Positions 11,455 through 21,087 of a DNA stretch of 64,000 nucleotides are shown here, piece after piece. Source of the stretch: Chaetoceros tenuissimus (Eukaryota; Bacillariophyta; Thalassiosirophyceae; Chaetocerotales; Chaetocerotaceae); NCBI GenBank assembly GCA_021927905.1, contig BLLK01000038.1, forward strand, positions 620,001 to 684,000. Direction: 5' to 3'. The notes under the pieces were generated by a model. That model had not been told where the DNA came from. It made no database searches and worked only from the letters and a program-made list of their open reading frames with translations. Position numbers and translations under genes: made by a program. The first letter of the stretch is position 1. Each line of letters starts with the position of its first letter.

Positions 11455-11534
11455 AATGATAATACATATATATAACATGGGTGATATATAATAAGTATTC
11501 TGTTTCTACATGATCCGTTTAGGTATGGCAAAAT

Positions 11535-12121
11535 CTATCGGAACCAAGGAAGGGAAGATAAATACGAATCCAATTCTCTTTCGAATGTGGTCGACTTCAC
11601 ATCAATCTCTCCTGGAGAATACATTGGAGATCTAACAACGCATTCAACCCAAATGTTAGAATAAATATTTCTCAACACATCACGAGCAAAAATATTATCC
11701 ATATATTCTCTACGCTCTGATGTTTGGGAAGTCGGAACATCATTACTTGTGTACAATGCTAAACGAAGTCCTCCCATTGTTTCAAATGTATGTACTGTAC
11801 TGGAGCCCGTTCTAACTGCTTGTAGAGCTATTGAAAGTGATGAGCTATTGTAATCATCGTGGTTCATGTATGCGAATATCAGAGATATATATCAAACTTA
11901 CATTCTCCAGAGTGATCTGGGGTCAAACTCCCAACAAGCTCCCGTAATGAGAACAACATACCGAATACAAGCTTTCGTTGTTCAGTAACTGGATCACTTC
12001 CTGGTTCAGCTGTACCCGATTCTGCCAGATACCTTTGTTGCTTGACAGCTATTGGAGAGTATGTTTTTGTGAATAAGGTCTTTCCTTTTCTATCGAATAT
12101 ATGCAGTGAGTGAACTGTCAT
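11535..12121 (-). CDS. TRAPPC1: TRAPP complex subunit TRAPPC1/Bet5
   Basis: Two exons, 12121-11902 and 11827-11535, split by a 74-bp intron in phase 1; 170 residues, slightly longer than human TRAPPC1 (145). The N-terminus MTVHSLHIFDRKGKTLF matches the Bet5 start, followed by KLVFGMLFSLRELVGSLTP. After the junction come LQAVRTGSSTVHTFETMGG and LRNIYSNIWVECVVRSP, the longin-like fold of small TRAPP subunits. I set the acceptor at 11829-11828 because it restores both phase and family alignment; reading straight on would add residues foreign to the family. It acts in tethering of ER-to-Golgi vesicles as part of the Rab1 exchange factor TRAPP. The LTR element begins 185 bp upstream of its start codon. 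Confidence 0.88.
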
Positions 12122-12306
12122 TCTATATATCTATGTAAAATATGTTTTTTGTCTTTTGCGTCTGTAGCTAGTATTGATTCAACGAATAAATTATCTCGGG
12201 AAAATTATCTCTTATGCAGTGCACCCCAAGTTAATTAAAATTATGCTACAATAATATGAAATATGAGAGATAGTTTTTCACTCTAGATATGATTTGTGCT
12301 AATACC

Positions 12307-12401
12307 AGCTAGAGTAATGTATATATGATGTGTAATAATTAGTGAGTACATGATATATGTACAGATACTATATCCGTATTGGATAGGGACTACGTCTAAC
12401 T
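12307..12401 (-). repeat. 3' LTR of the gag-only element
   Basis: 95 bp, running from AGCTAGAG to GTCTAACT on the plus strand, so on the element's own strand the LTR begins AG and ends CT. It is almost identical to 17171-17266 and borders the ATACC duplication at 12302-12306. Very short LTRs of this size are typical of TRIM and TR-GAG elements. Confidence 0.9.
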
Positions 12402-12409
12402 CCCCCCCC
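12402..12409 (-). other. Polypurine tract of the LTR element
   Basis: Eight C on the plus strand, i.e. eight G on the element's strand, directly abutting the 3' LTR. This is where the plus-strand primer of LTR elements lies, and it independently fixes the LTR border. Confidence 0.75.
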
Positions 12410-12957
12410 ATACTGCCAAGTGTGTACTGATAGACTTGTCACTATTCAATGCTGTGTCATTGGCGGAATATATCTATTTCTTTTGGGGTTTTCTGTTGTT
12501 TTTGTACCTGTTATTAAAATCATGTCTCATGTTGTTGGAGTTATCTTTCTATATCTCTCCTCGACTGGTTTACTATTTCGTTGTCGCTTATCTTTTCTCT
12601 GGTGTTTATTCTTTTTGTCGTTGTCAGGCTCATGATTATTTGACTGTTTGCTTTTATTTTTTTTTTGCAATATTGGTTGCTCGGCGAATGTCTTGATTTC
12701 TATCCATGTCAGTGACTCGTTGTGTGTACGCTCCTACTCTAAAAAAGCTCTGACATGTCTTTTTGTATTATTTGTAGTACGTTCATAGCCTTTGTTTTTG
12801 TTTAGATTGTACGAGGGGGCCTTCTATTGACTGCAGCTATTTTCTTTTGCTTCGCTAGGTGCTATTGCACTGTTCGAAAAATGGCATTTTTCGTTGATCT
12901 TGTCGTTATTGGTGATGCTTGTCGCTCTTGGCCTTGGTTGGTGTTGTTGCTATGGCT

Positions 12958-13375
12958 CGATACGCTTCCTTTTGGTTATCCTTTCTGCACTTGACCTTTG
13001 AATTTGTTACGATAGTCCGGTATGTTTTCTGTTGGTTATCCTCTGTGCATTTGACATATTTGTTTTTCTTACAATAGTCCGATACGCTTCCTATTGGTTA
13101 TCCTCTGTACATTTGACACTCAATGTTGTTACAGTAGTCTGATACGCTTCCTATTGGTTATCCTCTGCTGCTCAGATGGTGTTGCTACAATTGTCTGATT
13201 ACACTTGCACATTACAATGGTTTGATATGCTTCCATTTGGTTGTCCTCTGCTGCTCAGGTTATGTTGCTGCAGTTTCCGATACGCTTCTATTTGGTTATC
13301 CTCTGCTGCTCAGATGCTTTTGTTAAGATGGTTCGATACGCTTTCACTTTGTTATCCTCTGCTGCTCAGATGTTA
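12958..13375. repeat. Degenerate tandem repeat block inside the LTR element
   Basis: Seven imperfect direct copies with a core like GATACGCTTCC...TTGGTTATCCTCTG, starting near 12958, 13018, 13079, 13141, 13223, 13277 and 13334. Spacing is mostly 54-62 bp, with one longer step of about 82. The last four copies end with CTGCTCAG. It lies downstream of gag and upstream of the 3' LTR on the element's strand, and has no coding frame I can support. Confidence 0.75.
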
Positions 13376-13703
13376 CTGGATACTGTTACTAGCTTGGATA
13401 CGATTCTATATTGAATATGCGTTTGTTCTTATACTTTTGATGTCATTGCTCTGGTCAAACGCGATCCTTCCTATGTTATTAGCATATTCTTCCTTCTTAT
13501 TTTTGCATCCTCTTCGGTCCTCCTTCTTTGTACTGGTATTGGCTCTCGATGCCATGTAGTTGTATCGAAGTCTATGTCTATTGTCTCCATATCTATTGGG
13601 GTAGTGTTTGGTACTGGTATCATTCATTTCTTCCATAGCCCCTAACCCTTACTGTCGTTGTATCTTCTGAGGCTGTGGTTGTTGCAGTACGTACTGTGGT
13701 ATC

Positions 13704-16262
13704 TCAATATCTGTCATATGAATCTGAAGTATCGAAGGAGTATTCATCATCTGAGAGATCTGTGTATAGACTATCTGAGTCTTCGTTTGCTGATGTTAGT
13801 CTTGTGATTCTGGTTCTATCCCTAGATCTTGATCGTCTCTCAGTGTTTCTATCGTTCTTTCCATTTCCTCTTTCGGTGTTTCTTCTTGTTGACATCTCTT
13901 GAGATTTCTTCTTTTTATCTTCATTGAAGTTTTTGTATTTCTCGTGGATATTTTTGATAGTACTTTCTTCATTGTTCTTCTTGCACAGTTGACGGAATTT
14001 TAGACAGTTCTGTACCATAGCCAGTTGATCGCATCCGTCGATGTTAACCTGGTGTCCATATGTACCGCATGCTTTACATAGTTCTTTCGTTCCTGTTCTT
14101 CTTGTCAGCATTACCGTTGGTTCTTCTACTTCCATTGTTGCCTGTACTTTCTGAATCTCTTCTGTTATTGCACGTCTCGTGATTGCATTAATTGGATGTT
14201 TGTTAATTTCCTCCGCAATCATACGTCTTGTTGTTGCATTCACAGGGTTCTTATTGATATTGTATGCTATGTATGCAAGTGAGACATCTCCTGGTAGTGG
14301 TGGTGGTAAGGGTGGATTTGGAATATTGCTATACTGGATGTTATATGTCTCTTTGGCGTCCACGTATGCTTGGTACTTGCCTCTTACTGTTGCCACTCCT
14401 GGGTATTCATCCTCTGGTACATGTTGGAGTATGTGTCTGATTGCTGTCTCATCATCGAAATTGCTATCAAAGTCCTTGTATGATCTTACTTTTGCTACAA
14501 ACTTCGTCAGCTCTGTTCCTTGCGTCCAGAGTGGGGGTACTGTTGGAGCTACCATTGGGTTTAGTCGTGGTAGGCACAGTTTTAGGAGCATGTACAGAGC
14601 TTTGTAACCTTCTCCATCTCTGGCTGCATTGTCCATGATCTGTTTGGCTTCGTAGTAATCCTCTGATATGACCTCGGTGAGAAGATTGTATAGTGCTCTA
14701 TCCATGAGTTTGTACAGTTGGTTTAGGGAAACTGATGCTTGGAAGTCTACGTTTGGGTTCGATTCAGCATCACTTCTGATTCCAAATGTTGTTGGGTATG
14801 GGTGGTGCATTGTGTATATCTGGATTGTAGCAGGTGTGGTCAGAAGTACTCCGCTTGTCCTTGCTACGGTATGGATCGCTGTGTATACGTATATGATGTC
14901 ATCCTTATCTTTGAGTGTTGGGATGTTATTGACGCTATCGATTAGAAGTTGCGGTCTTACAGTAAACTTGCTTCCTTCGTAGACGTATGTGTCCGGTTTA
15001 TCGTAGTCAGTAAGTTTAGCCTGTCTTCCTGGGCTACGAGGTGTATTGGTGTGCTTGATTGCTTGGGATACTGGGACATTGGTATTAAATGGTGTACTGA
15101 TTGTAGGCGCTCCTGGTGGATGGTACGGGAGTGGATATTGAGGTGTGTTGATTTTCTGTTTTTCTTGCTCAATATATTTCTTCCATTTCTCTCCCATGTC
15201 ATTTCTCTCTTGCTCCATATCTAGGATTAGCAGCTCCTTATGTTCATCCAGTTTGTACTGTTGTGCTTTCAGTTTTGCTTCTGTCTCATCCTTCACTTGC
15301 TGGTTGAGTCTATTAATGGCTAACTGTTCTTGACTTTGGATGTACGAGTTGAAATCCTTTCTTTCTTTTTCAATCATTTTCTCCATCATCTTTTCCATTT
15401 CTTTTCCCATGTCTTTCTTCAATTCCTTTTTCATATCCTCCTTCATCTGTTTCTTGGATTTGTTCATGTTGGCAATAGATTTTGTTTCTATTCTTCTAAT
15501 GTTTGCTCTTGTTGCCTTATCCAGATGCTTGATGGCTTCGAGGATTTGAGCCATACTATGTGTGACTGCTGTGAGTGATTCGATCATGTCGTTTCTCCTT
15601 TGCGTGTCTTGTGAGCTTGGATCCGTTGCGTTGATGATTCCTATTTCTGTCGTCAGCTGTTCCAGTTTCTCTGTCATGGTATCTACTGCAGTGACTATGC
15701 TCTTGTTGATGTCATCATCGCTTTCTATCTCTATTTCTTCACTGTGTTTGCTCCCTTGACTACTTTCCTCATCATCTTGTTCCATTGATGGTTGTGCCAA
15801 AGTTGGTTCGTTTGGTCTTTGTTCTTCTTCCTCTTCATCTTTTTCGTCTTCCTCTTCATCTTGTTCCGATAGATGGCTGGGGTTAGTTGGTTGTGGTTCC
15901 TTTGGGATTGGTATCCATAGTCTAATCTGTCTAGTTGGTCCACTGTCATCCTCTTCTACTCTATAGTCGGTATTCTCTGTGATTGAGTTGATGAGGTGTT
16001 GGATCTTTTCATCGTTTGACAGACGGAGATCTGTAAACTCTCTAAACTTTGTAAGATTTGCTATGAGTCCTTTTGCCGCCCATTCAGTCCATTCCGATTT
16101 TTCCATGCCATCTACATTTTTCACTGCATTCCATAGTTGCTTTATTACGGTATGCACTCCTCCTTGTATTACCTGAGTAGGCTTCTCACTGTAATAGTAG
16201 GGACCTTCCAGCTCATCCCTTTCCATTTCCTCCTTTTTCTTCGCTGCTGAACGTAATTCCAT
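13704..16262 (-). CDS. Gag-like protein of the LTR element
   Basis: 852 residues in one uninterrupted frame. An N-terminal segment (MELRSAAKKKEEMERDELEG) is followed by a very acidic stretch near residues 140-180 and a long charged helix or coiled coil (about 230-390, lysine/glutamate/methionine-rich). A globular capsid-like middle with many aromatic residues spans about 420-690. A CCHC-type zinc knuckle C-x2-C-x4-H-x6-C lies at about residues 729-744, and the tail is arginine/serine-rich. Gag packages element RNA into virus-like particles. The knuckle spacing is slightly longer than the classical C-x2-C-x4-H-x4-C. The host-gene alternative is unlikely because the frame lies wholly between matching LTRs. 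Confidence 0.78.
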   Translation of the reverse strand: MELRSAAKKKEEMERDELEGPYYYSEKPTQVIQGGVHTVIKQLWNAVKNVDGMEKSEWTEWAAKGLIANLTKFREFTDLRLSNDEKIQHLINSITENTDYRVEEDDSGPTRQIRLWIPIPKEPQPTNPSHLSEQDEEEDEKDEEEEEQRPNEPTLAQPSMEQDDEESSQGSKHSEEIEIESDDDINKSIVTAVDTMTEKLEQLTTEIGIINATDPSSQDTQRRNDMIESLTAVTHSMAQILEAIKHLDKATRANIRRIETKSIANMNKSKKQMKEDMKKELKKDMGKEMEKMMEKMIEKERKDFNSYIQSQEQLAINRLNQQVKDETEAKLKAQQYKLDEHKELLILDMEQERNDMGEKWKKYIEQEKQKINTPQYPLPYHPPGAPTISTPFNTNVPVSQAIKHTNTPRSPGRQAKLTDYDKPDTYVYEGSKFTVRPQLLIDSVNNIPTLKDKDDIIYVYTAIHTVARTSGVLLTTPATIQIYTMHHPYPTTFGIRSDAESNPNVDFQASVSLNQLYKLMDRALYNLLTEVISEDYYEAKQIMDNAARDGEGYKALYMLLKLCLPRLNPMVAPTVPPLWTQGTELTKFVAKVRSYKDFDSNFDDETAIRHILQHVPEDEYPGVATVRGKYQAYVDAKETYNIQYSNIPNPPLPPPLPGDVSLAYIAYNINKNPVNATTRRMIAEEINKHPINAITRRAITEEIQKVQATMEVEEPTVMLTRRTGTKELCKACGTYGHQVNIDGCDQLAMVQNCLKFRQLCKKNNEESTIKNIHEKYKNFNEDKKKKSQEMSTRRNTERGNGKNDRNTERRSRSRDRTRITRLTSANEDSDSLYTDLSDDEYSFDTSDSYDRY

Positions 16263-17157
16263 TTGTGACGTTTTTATATTTCTTTTTGGTTTTTATTGTT
16301 TTTATTATTTTCTGGTCGATCTTAGGCATTTAATCTCTATCCAGTTCTTCTATATCTTTTGGTGTTGCCTCGAGCAGATGGCTTCTCGTCTCTGGTGTCA
16401 AGGCGTGGCACTTGGCGTTGAAGCCTATCTTCCCTTGGGCAGTGCCTCGGTTCGGAGTTATTTTCCTTACCTTGGGCACCCACCTCCAGATATAGGTTCT
16501 CGTTCAGTTTCTGTTGGGTGAGCTGTCCGTGACGTGTAGTTTTCTGCCTTTCTAAACGTCGTACACTTCGGCGAATTTCCGGTGTGGACTAGGTGTCATG
16601 TTCTAATGATTCTAGTCTTGCTTTTGGCTTTCATGACCTTTTATACATATCATGCGTTGAGGATTTGGTGAGTCCCTCTAACCCGTGTCCTGACGTACCG
16701 TTTCTTGTACGTACAACACTCGCCTGTTTTGTCGGCTAAACACTTCTGTTTCCCTTGGATTTACTAGGTGACTTCTACAGTTTTTGATTATTTCCGTCTT
16801 TTCAATGTCCAATTCAATATAGGAGGTGGTTGAATGGATATGTCTGCCGTTAATCTCGGGATTCAGGTGCTCTACCCTTGTAATGGGTTTATGTTGGTGA
16901 TAGGTTCTTGTTTGCCTCCTATCTATCTGTAACTAAACATACTACAAAGTAGGGCTACTGTACGCTCTCAGATTGTAGGCGTCAGTAGCATGCTTTTGAC
17001 GTCATCGCCGTCCTTCATCCTAGCTTCCGCTCGCTAGAGCGGCTGCTGGAATGAAATCTAGTGTAGATCTGTTTCTCTACACTAAATCGCAGATCCTCTC
17101 GGATCCGTGCTTCGGGGATTTATTCTAATGTTATCCTTTATACGCTGAGGTTGCGTA

Positions 17158-17170
17158 GGGCTTAATAACC
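17158..17170 (-). other. Putative primer-binding site of the LTR element
   Basis: On the element's strand the sequence directly after the 5' LTR is GGTTATTAAGCCC, the position where a tRNA primer anneals. It loosely resembles the TGGTATCAGAGC-like initiator-Met sites of copia elements. The tRNA identity is not established. Confidence 0.5.
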
Positions 17171-17266
17171 AGCTAGAGTATATGTATATATGATGTGTAA
17201 TAATTAGTGAGTACATGATATATGTACAGATACTATATCCGTATTGGATAGGGACTACGTCTAACT
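17171..17266 (-). repeat. 5' LTR of the gag-only element
   Basis: 96 bp, matching 12307-12401 except for about one position. It borders the ATACC duplication at 17267-17271. On the element's strand it is the upstream LTR and should carry the promoter. Confidence 0.9.
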
Positions 17267-17271
17267 ATACC

Positions 17272-17670
17272 TAATACCCTCGTAATTGCTTATTGCTTTG
17301 ATTTTTGATGCTGCTTGCTGCTTGCTGCTTGCTTAGATTTTAGATTTCAAAATTGTCGGTTACCCGACAAGCCGACCTTGCTCAGTAGTTGGTTGAACTA
17401 AATTACCTGATACTACGTCATCATTACGTAAGCAAAATGAGAGAATACCTCTTTATAAGAGAAATATAGATGACGTGGCTTACTTTTGCCTTTGCTGCAA
17501 CCATTGAACAAGAAAATTATGGATCCTATAGAGATGATCTTCACCTTTCACGTCACGGTGACGTAGGCAAAACCCTGCCCACTTTTTGAAGGCTTCTGAT
17601 TTTTGGACCTGAAACTCTTATGGGCAACCAAAACACGTAAGCAAATAGAGAAGAGCTCTATCAAGAAGCA
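17272..17670 (+). promoter_or_regulatory. SLC4 upstream region with four CRE-like (CCRE) motifs
   Basis: About 400 bp between the LTR element and the transporter gene. It contains ACGTCA at 17415-17420, TGACGT at 17471-17476, ACGTCA at 17550-17555 and TGACGT at 17559-17564. The last two form the perfect inverted repeat ACGTCACGGTGACGT (17550-17564). TGACGT/ACGTCA are the CO2/cAMP-responsive elements described in the Phaeodactylum carbonic anhydrase promoter, bound by bZIP factors. A run of TGCTTGC-type units lies near 17309-17334. Control of this gene by CO2 is inference. Confidence 0.6.
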
Positions 17671-19873
17671 GTGGATCAATCATTTTTCATCCCTAAAACA
17701 TGTCTCATAAATTTCAATCTTCGTGTTTTGGAACGCAAAAGGAAGCAGAACAAACCTTCAGTTGTCTACTCTGAAACCTCATCCATCATGTCTGATACAA
17801 AACCCATCATTCCTCCTTCAAGAAATGAAAGTGAGGAAGACATCGAAAGCCTTCGCAAGGGAAGCAAAAAGAATGTGTCTTATAGATCAAATGGTGATCT
17901 CATTCCAAATGCTGGAAAGGTTGAACTTGGTAAGCAGAAACTGATCATTCACGTATGAAATGTATTTTTTACAAGATTTCATTTGAACTCAATGCCTTGT
18001 TCATATCTTCAAAAGATCCTTCCCAACCTTTTGGTATGGGCATTATCAATGATATTAAGCGTACCATTGGTACCCACTGGAAAGAAGAGATGACAATCTT
18101 CAATCAAAAGACTATTGCTGTTTCTCTACTGATGTTCATCACTGTCATCGCTCCTACCCTCACTTTTGGAGCTATCTATGGCACCTCTACTGGGTTTAGC
18201 ATCGGTGCAGTAGAAACTATTCTAGCGACTGCTTGGACAGGATGCTTTTTTGCACTATTCAGTGGTATGCCTATGGCAATTATGGGAAGCACTGGACCAT
18301 CTCTTATCATGGTAAGTTCTTCCATTTATGAATCAAATCCCAGTGTTCTACATTTTGTTCCTAGAGACTAATAACATTTTCAACAGACTACCGTCATTTA
18401 TGAGATGTCCAAGACTATCGACGTGCCTTTCCTCACATTTCATGCATGGATCAGCGTTTGGACTTTTGTGTACACTACTGTTACGGCACTATTTGACCTC
18501 ACTCGTTACGTCAAGCTTGCGACAAAGTTCACTGATGATATCTTTGCTCTATTGATTGTATCGATCTTTATTTTGAATGCTTTTGGATCTCCTTTTGGAC
18601 CGGGAGGATTGCTTAGATATCTTGATCCAGACAATAAAAGTCACTCTGATTTCCAACTTGAATATGGTGACGAATACATCTATCTCAAGTCAGCCATTCT
18701 CAGCATTCTTATTGGACTTGCATGCACAGCTACTATCTTTGCTCTACGTGCTTTGAAGGCTTCACCATTCCTCTGCAACCAAACTGTCAGAAACTCTTGC
18801 AGTGACTTCTCTGTGACTGTAGCAGTCATCATCTGGTCAGTTTTGAAGAATGTTTGCTTCCCTACTGTGAAGGTTGAAGAGCTTAATGTACCTGACAGTT
18901 TCGAGCCAACTTATACTTGTTGCAATGCAGAGTGCACTGCATATTTCCCTGATGAATGTCTTGATGTTACTGCTCCTGCGGGTAAACGCGCTTGGTTCGC
19001 TGATATGATGGACCTGAATGGAAAACCTGAAGTCATTGGAATTGCTGCAGGACCGGCATTGCTTGCCTTCATCTTATTCTACCTTGATAATGGTATCACT
19101 TGGCATTTGATTTACAGTCCAAGAAATGGACTTCAACACGGAGACGCCTACAATTGGGATCTTTTCTTGAATGGCTTCTGCAACTTGATTAACGGTCTTC
19201 TTGGATTGGTAAGTAGAACCTGATCACTCACGTATGAAATATATTTTTTACAAGATTTCATTTGAACTCAATACCTTGTTTAAAGCCTTGGCTAGTTGCT
19301 ACTACCGTTCCTTGTATTGTTCATATTGATAATCTCACAGAAAAGGACAAGAATGGGAACATCATCAGTGTGCAAGAGAATCGTCTCACCTACCTCTTCA
19401 GTCACTTGCTAGTGGGCCTTTCCTTGCTCTTTTTGCCAGCAATGAAGCTTGTTCCAATGCCTGTATTATTGGGTGTGTTCTTGTTCATGGGTCTATCTTC
19501 CATCGGTAGAATCGACTTTTGGAATCGCTTCCTTCTCTTCTTCCAACAACCAAGTCGTTATGCGAAGACACCATTCAATAAGTACATGAAACTTCGCCGT
19601 GTGCATTTGTACACAGTACTTCAATGCATCTTCTTTGCGGGAGTATTCATGGTACAGAACACCAAGTCTATAGCAATTGCTTTCCCATTCATGACCTTAG
19701 CTTGTATTCCTGGGCGTCTGTATTTGCTACCAAAGATCTTTGAAGGATGGGAGCTTTTGTTATTGGATGGTGAAGAGGAGGAAATCAAACGTTTCATCGA
19801 GGAGAAAGAAAGCGTGACAATCACAGTACATAGTGGACACGACAATAACGATGACGAGGAGAGTGACGAGTAG
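17671..19873 (+). CDS. SLC4: SLC4-family anion (bicarbonate) transporter
   Basis: Four exons: 17671-17929, 18016-18311, 18387-19208 and 19286-19873 (phases 1, 0, 0). It is 654 residues from this Met, or 615 from the in-frame Met at 17788 (MSDTKPIIPP), which is an equally good start. Family signatures: FGMGIINDIKRTIGTHWKEE, the APTLTFGAIYGTSTG segment, GMPMAIMGSTGPSLIMTTV, the TFHAWISVWTF helix, and FNGFCNLINGLLGLPWLVATTVP across the last junction, which is the SLC4 hallmark. It has about 10-12 membrane segments and an acidic C-terminal tail. In diatoms SLC4 proteins import bicarbonate at the plasma membrane as part of the carbon-concentrating mechanism; a borate or other anion role is the alternative. 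Introns 1 and 3 are near copies of one another. Confidence 0.9.
17930..18015 (+). repeat. SLC4 intron 1, paralogous to intron 3
   Basis: 86-bp GT-AG intron in phase 1. Its first 72 bases match intron 3 (19209-19285) with only five mismatches, including the block TTTTTTACAAGATTTCATTT. The two differ only near the acceptor, where this copy carries about 9 extra bases. Confidence 0.9.
19209..19285 (+). repeat. SLC4 intron 3, paralogous to intron 1
   Basis: 77-bp GT-AG intron in phase 0, about 93% identical over its first 72 bases to intron 1 of the same gene. The flanking exons are unrelated. The phase differs from intron 1, so an exon duplication cannot explain the match. Intron 2 (18312-18386) shows no such similarity. 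Confidence 0.9.
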
Positions 19874-20047
19874 AAAGAATGACATCTTCGCCATCTGACA
19901 GACATTAGTTGAAGAAGCATTGATTGCTTCTATGCATATTTATACACGAGAGAGCTATCAAAAATTTAAAAAAGTCAAATAAAAATAACTGTATATATAT
20001 TATCAACCAGTTTACAAAAGATTTTCTGATATAGCACTCACAACTAT

Positions 20048-20925
20048 TCAACTTTTTTGGTTGGATAATGGACAAATTAAACCTCGACATTCATCAGAAC
20101 CATCAAGATGGCGGACAATAGTTCTCCAAGTTAGATTTATTCGCTCTCCTTGGCACAACTCATGCTCTGTATTTGCGTATAATGTACTATCTCCTGGCCA
20201 AACAGAATGCAAATAATATTTTTGAAACATGCCCTCCATTGTCATCAGATCACCATGTCGGAGAATTATTTCCTTAATCTCCGACGAATGCTTTTTACCC
20301 TTTCGTTTGACTTGAAACTTGCGTGCACCCCAATTACTTTCATGAGTATTAATACAATATTCTCGCTATTTATTCGTGGATCTGGAGAACAAAGAGAAAG
20401 GGAAATAATCCTTGTTTCTCTATTTATTCCATCAAATAGAAATTCATCATCAGCGTGAAAGCCAACTCCACCACCTTTTGGATACCAATTCAGATTGACA
20501 CTATTTAGTTCGCTAAAGCTGCCTTCATCACCTATCATGTTGGAAACAGCATTTGTAATGTCTTCCAAAACATTCATCATTTTTTCACTTTTGATCAAAG
20601 GTTGCCAGGTATCAGAATATCCATATTCACAGGAACATCTCTCATCAAAGGTATGCCATGCCGTTTTACGAAGCAACAATTGATTTTTATAACTTGCATC
20701 AGTCCATGCATGACCATCTGGCTCGTCTTCATATTGAGAAGGGTGTAATGCTTGAAACCAATTGTTCAACTGATGACTTGTAAATGCTGATCCTGCATCT
20801 ACCTCATCAGCATCTTTACTTGTATCTATGTTTTTTCTATGTGGTAAATAAAAAGAATAGCAAGACAGCTCTTTATTTTCAATGAATGGAATCTTTATGG
20901 CGTGATATGTGCTTGGGCTAAGCAT
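20048..20925 (-). CDS. AlkB-like 2-oxoglutarate/Fe(II) dioxygenase
   Basis: Likely nucleic-acid or protein demethylase of the AlkB family. Exon 1 (20925-20356) carries LNWYPKGGGVGFHADDEFLF with the iron ligands of the HxD motif and ETRIISLSL. Exon 2 (20317-20048) carries KEIILRHGDLMTMEGMFQKY, then the second His in YYLHSVWP and the 2-oxoglutarate-binding RxNxTxR motif in ERINLTWRTIV. The frames are joined by an apparent GT-AG intron of only 38 nt (20355-20318, phase 0), which preserves FQVKRKGKK ahead of the core. The exact junction is uncertain. About 279 residues. Start Met is MLSPSTYHAIKIPF; upstream codons lack an ATG. Closest in style to ALKBH2/3, but substrate is open. An inverted-repeat element lies upstream. 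Confidence 0.8.
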
Positions 20926-21087
20926 TGTTTCCGAAGGCAAGAAGTTGACTATATCAGACCAAAGTGGATAAATGTTCGTCTCTAGTTACTATTCACTCTA
21001 GTATTAATTACACAAGAATAGGGAAATGCTGAGATGATGATATATCTACTATGATGTATGAGGTGAGAGAGGAGAGAGGAGAGAGTA

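Larger units (their letters stand above)
12307..17266 (-). mobile_element. Gag-only LTR retrotransposon-like element (CoDi/copia-like, TR-GAG type)
   Basis: A 4,960-bp element read on the minus strand. It is bounded by direct repeats of 95 and 96 bp that differ at about one position, and is flanked by the 5-bp duplication ATACC at 12302-12306 and 17267-17271. A primer-binding-like site follows the 5' LTR and a G-rich polypurine tract precedes the 3' LTR. The only long reading frame is a gag-like protein, which looks whole. No protease, integrase, reverse transcriptase or RNase H is visible, so movement would need enzymes from a relative. Near-identical LTRs imply a very recent insertion. The 852-residue product with a zinc knuckle resembles Gag of diatom copia-like (CoDi) elements; family assignment is inference. 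It lies between the divergent TRAPPC1 and SLC4 genes. Confidence 0.85.

Noticed and set aside
12958-13375. CRISPR-like array
   Set aside because: Repeat copies are imperfect and the spacing is irregular; the block lies inside an LTR element of a eukaryote.
12411-13703. Possible polymerase region of the LTR element
   Set aside because: No reverse transcriptase, integrase or protease motif is visible in any frame. The stretch is tandem repeat and non-coding.
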